Assembly (NCBI RefSeq): GCF_003205875.1
Contig: NZ_PUBZ01000054.1
Location: forward strand, 62,001-126,000
Direction: 5' to 3'
Length of the DNA: 64,000 nucleotides
Origin: Herpetosiphon llansteffanensis
Lineage (GTDB): Bacteria; Chloroflexota; Chloroflexia; Chloroflexales; Herpetosiphonaceae
Shown: positions 25,048-33,858 of the stretch, piece after piece
Numbering within the stretch: the stretch's first letter is position 1
How the letters are laid out: each line of letters opens with the position of its first letter
Position numbers and translations under genes: made by a program
The notes under the pieces: model-generated
Databases searched by the model: none
Seen by the model: the letters and a program-made list of their open reading frames with translations, nothing else
Told to the model about the DNA's origin: nothing

Positions 25048-25309
25048 AATTGATCGCACCGCCGAGCGCCACGCCAAAGCCGAACTCTACCCAGGCCACG
25101 GCGTGCGCACGGGTGCGCTGCGACGGTCGATTGCGTCCATTCCCGCCGTCACGCGTGGGCGGCGCATCATTGGCGGAATTGGCACAACCAAAGGCGATGT
25201 GAGCGCCTACGCGCGGGTGATTCATCGCAAGTATGCATATTTGACCAAAGGCTTGCAAAAGACCATTCCAAGCGTGATTGAGATTATCGAACGCCACATG
25301 AGGAAATAA
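24965..25309 (+). CDS. Neck / minor tail protein (HK97 gp10-like)
   Basis: The 114-residue product starts MRKRVKLDWRGEQTLRQVTN and has the HG...TGALRRSI signature (YPGHGVRTGALRRSIASIP) of the gp10 neck family that sits at the head-tail junction. The start at 24965 follows GAAGGAACT; longer upstream frame is a shadow of the Pro-Glu repeat. It overlaps the preceding gene by 83 bases. Confidence 0.75.
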   Translation: MRKRVKLDWRGEQTLRQVTNRATAALNEIDRTAERHAKAELYPGHGVRTGALRRSIASIPAVTRGRRIIGGIGTTKGDVSAYARVIHRKYAYLTKGLQKTIPSVIEIIERHMRK

Positions 25310-25313
25310 CACC

Positions 25314-25769
25314 ATGCCGATGATTGATCCGATTGCTGCCATTCTGAAACTGTTCAGCGATAACACCAACGTTCGCGAGATTGTTGGAGATCGCGTCGCT
25401 GGCAAGCATAAGTTTGCCCAAGCGGGCAGTCCTAACGCATGGAAAGCCGATCAATCGTGCATTGTCGCCAAGGACGATCTGGGCAGCGTCCCCGATATCG
25501 ACATTGGCGATCATGTGGGCCGCGTGGAGCTGCGCTGTTATGGCGCAACCCCCGCAGCGGCGCGGAAGGTCTATAACACCCTGATCGAATTAATGCGCGC
25601 CATACCAGGCCGCACGACGGCCAATACCAGCAACGGCACGGCGCTGATCTATTCCCTCGTCATGGACGCATCGCCGTTTACGACCGTTGACCCTGATTTG
25701 TCGATTGATATGGTGGTGGGCTATGCCCGCTACCGTATCCATGAATATGCCCTCGAGGAGTATCAATAA
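25314..25769 (+). CDS. Tail terminator / tail completion protein
   Basis: The 151-residue product follows the neck gene and precedes the major tail protein, the usual place of the tail terminator. Features match that family loosely: a first helix IDPIAAILKLFSDNTNV, a central beta set (RVELRCYGATPAAARKVYNT) and a C-terminal strand pair. Its TAA overlaps the next ATG. Confidence 0.65.
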   Translation: MPMIDPIAAILKLFSDNTNVREIVGDRVAGKHKFAQAGSPNAWKADQSCIVAKDDLGSVPDIDIGDHVGRVELRCYGATPAAARKVYNTLIELMRAIPGRTTANTSNGTALIYSLVMDASPFTTVDPDLSIDMVVGYARYRIHEYALEEYQ

Positions 25770-26353
25770 TGGCTGGAACTGCAATGAGTCCTTACGCCCA
25801 ACTGGTTGGCCCAGTTGACGTGTATGTCGCCCCCTATGGCACGGCAGAGCCTGCTATCGATGCAGCAGTACCCGTAACGTGGTACAAGCTTGGCCCAACC
25901 ACCGGCGATCAAACCATCGAACACTCTGGTGATCTGGAGGTGTTTCGCGACAACGATCACCAAGCTCCTGTCAAGGTCACACGACCCGAAGAAGATTTGC
26001 TGGTGACGTTCACCGTGGTCGATATGACCTATGAAAAATATGCCCGCATCATCAACAACGTTGGCCGGATTGCCACCGGCACCAGTGGTTCCGCCAACGT
26101 CAAGCGGTTGGGCTTCAAGCGGGGCGCAACCCCAACCGAATACGCGCTCCTGCTGCGTGGGGCAGCCGATAGCCCCTACGGGTTGTACCCAGGTCAAAAC
26201 TACATTCCCCGCTGCGTGCAATCGGGCAATCCGGCTCCTGCTCGTGGCAAGGCAACCCGCGCCGAGCTGGAATGTGAGTTTATGACCTTAGAAGACGACG
26301 CTCAGGCGAGCGACGACGACAAAATGGGTTGGGGTACCGTTCAAATCAACTAA
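25769..26353 (+). CDS. Major tail (tube) protein
   Basis: The 194-residue product is beta-rich (VDVYVAPYGTAEPAIDA, TIEHSGDLEVFRDNDHQAPV, DLLVTFTVVDMTYEKYARII) and lies between the tail terminator and the chaperone genes, as siphovirus tube proteins do. It would polymerise on the tape measure. It starts at the ATG overlapping the previous stop. Confidence 0.78.
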   Translation: MAGTAMSPYAQLVGPVDVYVAPYGTAEPAIDAAVPVTWYKLGPTTGDQTIEHSGDLEVFRDNDHQAPVKVTRPEEDLLVTFTVVDMTYEKYARIINNVGRIATGTSGSANVKRLGFKRGATPTEYALLLRGAADSPYGLYPGQNYIPRCVQSGNPAPARGKATRAELECEFMTLEDDAQASDDDKMGWGTVQIN

Positions 26354-26410
26354 TCGATTGTTGCATTGGGGCGGTGATTATCCGCCCCGATAGCTCATAA
26401 GGAGTTTCCC

Positions 26411-26848
26411 ATGCCAAAAGAATTTACGCTGCTTAATCTTGCACCAGAACCATTGGTCTTTAGCGACTACGATGGCAACAAATACGATGTCTTACGGCCC
26501 AATCAATTTGGGTTGCGCAGCCTTGCCATCATTGATCGCTTGCAGACGCAAATCGCAGCCCACCAAGCGGAATTAGCCGCGCTTGCCGATGTGGAAGTCG
26601 AAGATGATGAGCATGAAACCGAGTACGAGCATGCCAATCAGCAGTTCGAAAAACTTCTGAATTCATTCATCAAGGCCGTTGTACCAAAGGTGACAACCAA
26701 GGTCTGCCAACACATGTCACTGGTTGAAAAGCTGCAATTTATGAACTGGTGGAGGGAAGAAACCGCCCCAAAAGTGAAAGCGCCGGAGACGGCAGCGGGG
26801 ACAACACTGGTCACGAAGCCGATCCGGAAAAAATCTTCGCGCGGATAG
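26411..26848 (+). CDS. Tail assembly chaperone G-type
   Basis: The 145-residue product precedes the tape-measure gene and has the helical, charged composition of tail chaperones (LRSLAIIDRLQTQIAAHQAE, EKLLNSFIKAVVPKV). GGAGTTTCCC precedes the ATG. The end overlaps a second frame that would be reached by a -1 slip; the slippery heptamer CCCAAAA is in the correct register at 26767-26773. Confidence 0.75.
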   Translation: MPKEFTLLNLAPEPLVFSDYDGNKYDVLRPNQFGLRSLAIIDRLQTQIAAHQAELAALADVEVEDDEHETEYEHANQQFEKLLNSFIKAVVPKVTTKVCQHMSLVEKLQFMNWWREETAPKVKAPETAAGTTLVTKPIRKKSSRG

Positions 26849-27156
26849 TGCGTTTTTATAACATCGACCCTGATCGTTTTTTTGAGTTGCCCATTTGGCA
26901 AATTGACATTCTGTCACGCCAAATGCCTGCGCTCGATGCAGGCGACCAGCTTGTTGGCATTGACGTGGCCACAGCACCACATTTAAAGCGCTCAGACTAT
27001 CGCGAGAAGATTCGCCACTTGCGCAGTGTGGCATTCACCGAATCACGACCGATTGCGCAGCCAATGGAGAAAGAAGAAATCAATCCGGCGAAAGCCGAAG
27101 AATGGTTTGCATCGATGGGGATGCGCATCAAAACAAAGGAACAGGAACCTGCATGA
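26773..27156 (+). CDS. Tail assembly chaperone T extension, by -1 frameshift
   Basis: This frame is -1 to the upstream G gene and lacks its own convincing start. After an acidic linker it has the T-type signature FARIVRFYNIDPDRFFELP and WQIDILSRQMPALDAGDQLV. A slip at CCCAAAA (26767-26773), or less likely at the A6 run 26828-26833, joins it to the G protein as a ~248-residue GT fusion. GT binds the tape measure and brings tube subunits to it, as in lambda gpG/gpGT. The coordinates give the part after the slip. Confidence 0.72.
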   Translation, partial: SESAGDGSGDNTGHEADPEKIFARIVRFYNIDPDRFFELPIWQIDILSRQMPALDAGDQLVGIDVATAPHLKRSDYREKIRHLRSVAFTESRPIAQPMEKEEINPAKAEEWFASMGMRIKTKEQEPA

Positions 27157-27329
27157 ACGAAAAACTCTTCTGGGCAATACTCTATCGATCCTTATTGGCG
27201 ATGGCCAATGCAATCAAGAAAATGTATCTCGATCCGAAGCGCACACCGCGCACGCCCATGGCCTTGATCGAACAAAGCTCAACCAAAGCCCGCGAATGGT
27301 TTCGCGAGCGCGGAACCCGAACGCAATAA
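27153..27329 (+). CDS. Small phage protein before the tape measure, unknown
   Basis: The 58-residue product starts at the ATG that overlaps the chaperone stop (ATGA) and reads MNEKLFWAILYRSLLAMANA followed by a basic helical tail. The first helix is amphipathic to hydrophobic. Translationally coupled, so probably real; no family recognised. Confidence 0.5.
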   Translation: MNEKLFWAILYRSLLAMANAIKKMYLDPKRTPRTPMALIEQSSTKAREWFRERGTRTQ

Positions 27330-27435
27330 CCCAATCGGTTAAGTAGCCGCCATCGCCGCACCACGCGCCCATGGCAAACCCGCACATCGCCACTATCCCG
27401 TGCCCATGTGTTTATCCCCAACGGGGTAGTGTGCG

Positions 27436-30400
27436 ATGGCAGAATTCTCTTTAGGTAGTGCCGCCCTTGGCACGGAAATTAATTTAGACGGCCTCTATAG
27501 TGGGATTGAGGAAGCCCATGGCGTAGCCGAACGTGGCTTTACGTCCATTGGCGGAACCATTGCCAGCACGCTGAAATCCGGCGTTGTCCTCGCTGGCGCT
27601 GCCATTACCACGGCGATTGCAGGCGTTACTGCATCGGCCATGACCTCGTTTATTGGCTTTGAACGCCAAATTCAAGAAGTATTCACGCTGCTGCCGGATA
27701 CCTCGCAGCAGGCCATGAGCGCGATGTCCAGCCAAGTCAAGGATTTTGCTACGGACTTTGGCGTATTGCCCAAGGATGTTGTTCCCGCGCTCTATGAAGC
27801 CTTGTCCTCTGGCGTGCCCGAAGGCAATGTGTTTGATTTCTTGGCGGTGGCGCAAAAAGCAGCCATTGGCGGGGTCACGGATACAAAGACCACGGTGGAC
27901 GGCCTGACCAGCGTCGTCAATGCCTACGGCGCGGATGTATTGAGCGTGCAGGATGCCAGCGATCAGATGTTTACCGCTGTGGCCTATGGCAAAACATCCT
28001 TTGCTGACCTCTCCAATTCGCTCTATAACGTGATCCCTAATGCCCAAGCGCTTGGTATTTCCTTTAGCGATGTCACGGCGGCCATTGCGTCCATGACCGC
28101 GATGGGCGTGCCCACGAGCGTCAGCACCACGCAGCTGCGCCAGCTCCTCGTTGAATTATCCCAATCCGGTGGCGAAGCTGCCGAAACCTTCAAAACCATT
28201 GCAGGCGTGGGCTTCAAAGACTTTATTGCGCAGGGCCATAATCTTCAGGATGCCTTGATCCTGATGGAAGAAGCGGCGCGCCAAAACAAGGTCGGCATCA
28301 ATGATCTGTTTGGGAGTGTGGAAGCGGGTGGCGCAGCCCTCGCCCTAACGGGGCGTAATACGCAATCATTTAGCGCCGCGCTCGACCAAATGGCCAATAG
28401 CTCCGGCGCAACCGAGCGGGCCTTTCAGGTCATGGATCAAGGTATTGGCCGCTCGATTGACTATATCAAGGCCTCACTCTCGACCTTGCTCCTTGATGTT
28501 GCCGAGCGGTTAGCGCCAACCTTCGCTGTTTTCGCCGATTGGGTGCAGGCCCATATGCCGCAAATCAGCAGCATGGTGTTGGGCGTATTTGATGCGATTG
28601 GCGCGGCGATTCAGTTTGTCAGCCCCTACTTCGCCGCCTTTGCCAACGGCGCACAAGCCGCCTTTGGCGTGTTCATCGACTTGGCCCAATCCGCGGTGAA
28701 CTATGGCCGCAACATTGGCGAACAGTTGGCTAACGGGATTTTGAGTGCTGCGAGTTATGTGATGCAGGCGCTTAACTCGATTGCCAGCATGATCACCTAC
28801 TGGCTGGAGCCCCATTCACCACCAAAAATCCTGCCGGAAATCGACACCTGGGGAACGGAAACGGCCCAAGTTTGGATGGATGGCTGGGGCGAGGTCGATT
28901 ACCAGATTTTTGACCAAAGCGGGTCAACGATTGAATCGCTACTGAAGTCGATGGTTGATACAGGGGTGCTGCCGGAAGAGGGCATGATCCCGATGCTGCT
29001 TGGCTCGCAAACCGCTGTGGCCGCAGCCATTGACGAATTGCGCACCACCGGAACCGTCTCCGAGCGTGCGTTTGCTGCTGTGCGCAGCAGCGCCGGAGCC
29101 GCAGGCGATCAGGTTGATCGTATGTTCCGCTCGATGGTGGCCATGGAGCAGGCCAACCGCGATGCCGCCACCGCACAGCGCGAACTGAACAGCATCACCG
29201 AGAAATACAACGCCATCCTGTCGCCGCTCGATGCACAGCTGCAAGCAATCCGCGATCAGCAAGCCGATGTGCGTGATGCGCAGCGGGCCGCGCAGCTGCA
29301 AGAGTTAATCAACAGCACGGGCGGCGACGAGGCCGAACGCCAAGCCGCTGCGCTGGAGCTGCAAGCCCTGAATCTCGAAAAGAAGATTCGCGATACCAAG
29401 AAATCCCAAGGCGCGGAGCAATCCGCTGCGCAAGCCAAGCTCGATGCGGCCACCAAAGCCAAGAGTGTGCTGGAGGCGGATATTAGCCTGCAAAACCAGC
29501 AGATCAAGGCCCAACAACGGCACAACGATCTGATTCAACGCCAGATCGCGCTGTTGAGTCAAGCGGCGAGCGCAGGCGGCGGGGGTGGCGGCGGCGCGGC
29601 CATGGACGATGCGGCCAAGAAAGCCGAAGCCGCTGCCAAAGCCCAACGGGATTATCAATTTGCAACCGCTGATACCGCTGGCAAAATCGCCTTACTGCGT
29701 GAAGAGCAATCCAAATATACCGAGGCTGACGCAGAGTATTGGCGGCTCAAAACCCAAATTACTAGCACCGAGCAGCAGTATCAACGGGAGGTCGAAGCCA
29801 GCGCCGAATCGCAACGCGACTATGAGTTATCGCTGGCCGATACCGAAACCAAGCTTGCCAGCCTGAAGGCCGAGCAGAGCCAATATGCCGTCGGTTCTGA
29901 AGAATATAACAAAATCCAAAAAGAGATTGTGAAGGTCGAAAAGGAGCGTGAAAAGGCTTTAGCCGAGGTTGAGAAAAAGAACGCCGATGCGGCCAAAGCC
30001 GAGCGCGATTACCAGTATGCCACGGCTGACACCGCTGGCAAAATTGGCATGCTGCAGAAGGAATTGGAAGGCGCGGAAAAAGGATCATCCGAGTATTGGC
30101 GCATTCGCACCCAACTCAATAGCGTTGAACAACAGTACCAACGCGAGCAGGAAGCCAGTGCCAAAGCAACCGAGGGTGCAGGCGGCGCGGCCAAGGGTGC
30201 AGCGGGTGGTGTAGGCAATCTCAGCGGGCAGTTGGCCGATCTCAAGGGCGCAGCGGGGGCCATTCCCAAGCCCATTGAGGATATTCAGAAAACCGTCACC
30301 GATACGGCGCAATCCTTTGTTGATTTCAAGGATCGGCAACTCGAAGCGCTCGATGCTGCGACGGAATTTATCACAACAAATCCATTCTCAACGGCGCTAC

Positions 30401-32463
30401 AAGGCATCTTGTTGTCATTAGGCAAGGTCTTGGTGCCATTGCGCGAGCTTGGCGCACAGTGGGGTGAACAATTTCAGGCTGGCCTGCTACCCCGAATCGT
30501 GGTGCTGATCAGCGATGTCAAAACGGCGCTCGCTGAAAAAGGGTTGCTTGGCGCAATTGCCGCAGGTGTATCCGGCGTAGGCGGCATCATTGGCGATGCG
30601 CTCACAGCAGGCTTTGCCCAGCTGGGCAACATCAATTGGTCAAAGGTCTTTGATACCCTGCCAGGCAGAATCCTTGCCGGATTAACCACCATCTTCGGCG
30701 CGATGAGCTTTGCACCAGCCGCAACCGCCCTCTGGGGTGGTTTAGCACTGGCCTTCTCTGGGCCAAACCCCGGCATCACGACAATGTTCGCCAAAATCGG
30801 CGGTGCATTCAAGCCGTTGCTTGGCGCGCTCGATGATCTGTTCTTGGTCTTTATCAAAACCTTCAAGGGGTTTGCGCTCAACGTGGCGGGGATTATTGAC
30901 CTGATCATTGGCGGCTTTACCACCTTCAGCACATGGATTGGCGGGGTGCTGGCCCCAATTGGCGCAGCAATTACGAAGGTGCTTGGACCGATCGGCGCAG
31001 GGCTATCCAAGCTGCTTGGGCCATTCTCCTCACTCTTTGGCTGGGTCACACGGCTGGTTAGCCCGCTGGGCGCACTGCTTGGGCCATTAGCGGGTGTGGG
31101 CAGTGCCGTGGGCGGATTGCTAGGCCCATTGCTCGCCGCCGTTGCGCCATTTGTAGCAATCGGCGCAGCCATTGCCTTGCTGCTCAATCAATCGCCAGAA
31201 TTGAAAGCCGCCCTTGAAGGCTGGACGGCGCAGCTGGGCCAATGGGTGCTCGATGCGATCCCCGGCTTATTCGGCGCACTCAATACCTTTATTGGTGGGT
31301 TGCTGAATTGGCTCGCAGCCGAACTGCCACAGGTCGTAACCACGCTTGTGGGCTGGAGCAAGGCGATTTTTGAGTGGGTCGTGGCAGCCATTCCGCCGTT
31401 GCTCGATGGCTTGGCTGAGTTCATTGGCAAGCTCTTCAATTTCATTGTGGAGAACGTACCGAACCTTGTGGCCCAGCTTGCAGGCTGGGGAGCCTCGATT
31501 ATCGGCTGGGTGATCGACGCGTTACCCGGATTAGCGGGCAATCTTGGCACGTTCTTGGGCAAACTCTTGGGCTTCATTATTGAGGCAATCCCCGGAGTCG
31601 TTGCGAACCTTGCCCAACTGGGCGCGAAATTCATCGGCTGGATCATCACCGATGTGTTGCCTGGGCTGCCTGGCACGTTGTTCAAAATTGGCGAGGCAAT
31701 CTATGGATTCCTTGCAGGCGTGCTGGAGGGTATTGCACCCAAACTGGCCGCAATTGGCCTCGCCTTTATTAACTGGATTAGCACCGACGTGTTGCCCGTT
31801 ATCGGCGGCAAGCTAGGCGAAGTTTGGGATGCCATTAGCGGCTGGATCAGCGATACCGCTGGCAAGGCCTTGACGAAGGCCAAGGAAATCGGCAGCGGCA
31901 TTGCCAACGGGATTAGCGATGCGGTTTCAAGCGGCTTGAGCAATCTGCGCTCATTCGTTGCGCGCATCATCAATCCGATTATTTCCGGCATCAACACCGT
32001 CATTGACGGCTTAAATATGGTCAATCCGGGCACGGCCATTGGACACATTGCCTATATGGCGAAAGGGGGGATTACCCGTGGTGGTCTGACGGTGATGGGG
32101 GAAGAAGGCCTTGAACGGGTCACGGGCAGCGGCATTGACGTGCTGGCTGGGCCGGGCTTGTTTGATGTGCCTGCTGGACTGAAGGTCACGCCAGCCGCGC
32201 AAACGATGCGCGACCTGTTGACCCCCATGCAAAGTGCGCTCCAACTGCCAAGCAGCCTTACCCGCATGCCCGCACGGATGCAAGGCTTCCAACCATCCAT
32301 GCCCGCAGCGGCTACCACGACCGAGAATTACACGATTAACCAATATTTCAACGCGACGGATAGCCAAGGCGTGCGCGAAGCGGCGCGTCAAGGCTTAAAC
32401 GAGGGATCGAAGCAGATTGCAGGGAAGGCCCGCATCAAGCAACAAACCTACCGGAGGAAATAA
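27436..32463 (+). CDS. Tape measure protein
   Basis: At 1675 residues it sets the length of the tail and later helps DNA pass the cell envelope. The N-terminal region matches TP901-type tape measures (ERQIQEVFTLLPDTSQQAMS, FGVLPKDVVPALYEALSSGV, TAIASMTAMGVPTS). The centre (~570-930) is coiled coil with two near copies of a RDYQ(F/Y)ATADTAGKI...EYWR...EQQYQRE unit. The last third has tandem Trp/Leu/Ile-rich units of about 40 residues (for example LFGALNTFIGGLLNWLA) that look membrane-active. Hydrophobic and coiled repeats are usual here. AGTGTG, not a strong ribosome-binding site, precedes the ATG. Confidence 0.93.
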   Translation: MAEFSLGSAALGTEINLDGLYSGIEEAHGVAERGFTSIGGTIASTLKSGVVLAGAAITTAIAGVTASAMTSFIGFERQIQEVFTLLPDTSQQAMSAMSSQVKDFATDFGVLPKDVVPALYEALSSGVPEGNVFDFLAVAQKAAIGGVTDTKTTVDGLTSVVNAYGADVLSVQDASDQMFTAVAYGKTSFADLSNSLYNVIPNAQALGISFSDVTAAIASMTAMGVPTSVSTTQLRQLLVELSQSGGEAAETFKTIAGVGFKDFIAQGHNLQDALILMEEAARQNKVGINDLFGSVEAGGAALALTGRNTQSFSAALDQMANSSGATERAFQVMDQGIGRSIDYIKASLSTLLLDVAERLAPTFAVFADWVQAHMPQISSMVLGVFDAIGAAIQFVSPYFAAFANGAQAAFGVFIDLAQSAVNYGRNIGEQLANGILSAASYVMQALNSIASMITYWLEPHSPPKILPEIDTWGTETAQVWMDGWGEVDYQIFDQSGSTIESLLKSMVDTGVLPEEGMIPMLLGSQTAVAAAIDELRTTGTVSERAFAAVRSSAGAAGDQVDRMFRSMVAMEQANRDAATAQRELNSITEKYNAILSPLDAQLQAIRDQQADVRDAQRAAQLQELINSTGGDEAERQAAALELQALNLEKKIRDTKKSQGAEQSAAQAKLDAATKAKSVLEADISLQNQQIKAQQRHNDLIQRQIALLSQAASAGGGGGGGAAMDDAAKKAEAAAKAQRDYQFATADTAGKIALLREEQSKYTEADAEYWRLKTQITSTEQQYQREVEASAESQRDYELSLADTETKLASLKAEQSQYAVGSEEYNKIQKEIVKVEKEREKALAEVEKKNADAAKAERDYQYATADTAGKIGMLQKELEGAEKGSSEYWRIRTQLNSVEQQYQREQEASAKATEGAGGAAKGAAGGVGNLSGQLADLKGAAGAIPKPIEDIQKTVTDTAQSFVDFKDRQLEALDAATEFITTNPFSTALQGILLSLGKVLVPLRELGAQWGEQFQAGLLPRIVVLISDVKTALAEKGLLGAIAAGVSGVGGIIGDALTAGFAQLGNINWSKVFDTLPGRILAGLTTIFGAMSFAPAATALWGGLALAFSGPNPGITTMFAKIGGAFKPLLGALDDLFLVFIKTFKGFALNVAGIIDLIIGGFTTFSTWIGGVLAPIGAAITKVLGPIGAGLSKLLGPFSSLFGWVTRLVSPLGALLGPLAGVGSAVGGLLGPLLAAVAPFVAIGAAIALLLNQSPELKAALEGWTAQLGQWVLDAIPGLFGALNTFIGGLLNWLAAELPQVVTTLVGWSKAIFEWVVAAIPPLLDGLAEFIGKLFNFIVENVPNLVAQLAGWGASIIGWVIDALPGLAGNLGTFLGKLLGFIIEAIPGVVANLAQLGAKFIGWIITDVLPGLPGTLFKIGEAIYGFLAGVLEGIAPKLAAIGLAFINWISTDVLPVIGGKLGEVWDAISGWISDTAGKALTKAKEIGSGIANGISDAVSSGLSNLRSFVARIINPIISGINTVIDGLNMVNPGTAIGHIAYMAKGGITRGGLTVMGEEGLERVTGSGIDVLAGPGLFDVPAGLKVTPAAQTMRDLLTPMQSALQLPSSLTRMPARMQGFQPSMPAAATTTENYTINQYFNATDSQGVREAARQGLNEGSKQIAGKARIKQQTYRRK

Positions 32464-32466
32464 CTC

Positions 32467-33837
32467 ATGACTCATGGATTTTGGCTTATTAAACAAGCAG
32501 AAGTGCCAATCGTGCTCAACTTGAACGATCAGTCGGTCAATTGGAAATATCGCTTAGAACAAAACCGCTGGCAGCCACCTATCCCCGATCGTAACCCGGG
32601 CAGTGGCGAACCCTACCTCGATACGTATGAGTCATTCGAGTTGGCCATCGGCGGCGTTGACGAGGATGACGTATCCGTCAACTTGAATGCCTTGCAAGCC
32701 ATGCTCGATGATGCCGCCGATTTCAACGATGGGATGAGCAGCACACCCGTGATCTGGCGCGAGCAGATCAACAACGGCGTAGCCTACGATGCGCTGATGG
32801 CATCGGTTGAGCCAGCCCGCTTTGGGATTACGCTCACCAGTAATTTCCTCGTCGATACCAATAACCGTTTTTACCGCAATGTGAAGGTTGAATTCCCACG
32901 CAAGCCGATTCTCTGCAACAGCATCGTCGTGAATTCAAATAGTCCAAGTGGTGATGCTGATGCGATGATTTCGAGTCTGAGCTTCGCCATCGCAGCCGAT
33001 ATCGCTAGTCCCGCAAGTCTTGACTTGGCGTTGAGCAGCTTGCCCACCGCCGCGGTCATGCCGACCATTCCGGCAGGAATCGTGATCATTGGTCCAGCTG
33101 AAAGCTTATTTCCATTCAACGCCGCACCCTTGGCCACGGGAACAGGCTATAGTTCCGTTGCTGATGCCGCGAATAATGCGCCCTTGGGAAATGTGATGCG
33201 CTATACCCCGCCAAGCACGAGCGAGGTAGTGCATACCACGAAGCAATCCATCAACCAGACCACGCGCTGCTTGGTGTTTGCCAAGGTGCGCAATAATTCT
33301 GCGAGTGCAGGCTTTAGTATTCGGCCTATTGCCACGACCCTGGGTGGGCAGTTGATCTATGGCCGCTATACCCATATTGATGAAGCCAGTGGCCCGTCAC
33401 CGCGCGTCGTCAGCCTTGGTATTCTCAGCGCGCCCAGTGCGCTGGCGCAGCTGCACGTCGGCATTACGGCCACCGCGACGGGCCTTGGTACACTCGATAT
33501 TGCGGACATCTTTCTTGTCGCCCTTGATCAAGGACGCACGTCCATCATTCCCTATGGCGCAGTGACGCGGCCTAACAACAACCAAGGCACGCTGTCAATC
33601 AATGACAACTATCTCAGCGCTGACACGCCAAATCTCAGCTATGCGCAAGCGGCTGCCGCGCCGCTCGATGTGTTTAGCGAGGGAGATGCCCGCATTTTCC
33701 TCAAAGGCAAGGGGCATAGCCTTCAAATCCTGACTACGAACGGCACGTCATGGAAGATCATGCCCAGCGGCAGTGGCGCAGCCCCACGGGTCACGGCCAC
33801 CCTGAAGCGCCGCACGGCCTCATTGATTCCGCGCTAA
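32467..33837 (+). CDS. Distal-tail-type tail protein
   Basis: The 456-residue product follows the tape measure by three bases, the normal place of a distal tail (Dit-like) protein that forms the tail tip ring. It is beta-rich throughout, opening HGFWLIKQAEVPIVLNLNDQ and containing a carbohydrate-binding-like central section (VFAKVRNNSASAGFSIRP). No enzyme motif seen. GGAGGAAATAA precedes the ATG. Confidence 0.65.
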   Translation: MTHGFWLIKQAEVPIVLNLNDQSVNWKYRLEQNRWQPPIPDRNPGSGEPYLDTYESFELAIGGVDEDDVSVNLNALQAMLDDAADFNDGMSSTPVIWREQINNGVAYDALMASVEPARFGITLTSNFLVDTNNRFYRNVKVEFPRKPILCNSIVVNSNSPSGDADAMISSLSFAIAADIASPASLDLALSSLPTAAVMPTIPAGIVIIGPAESLFPFNAAPLATGTGYSSVADAANNAPLGNVMRYTPPSTSEVVHTTKQSINQTTRCLVFAKVRNNSASAGFSIRPIATTLGGQLIYGRYTHIDEASGPSPRVVSLGILSAPSALAQLHVGITATATGLGTLDIADIFLVALDQGRTSIIPYGAVTRPNNNQGTLSINDNYLSADTPNLSYAQAAAAPLDVFSEGDARIFLKGKGHSLQILTTNGTSWKIMPSGSGAAPRVTATLKRRTASLIPR

Positions 33838-33858
33838 GGCGAGAGGAGGAACACAGCG

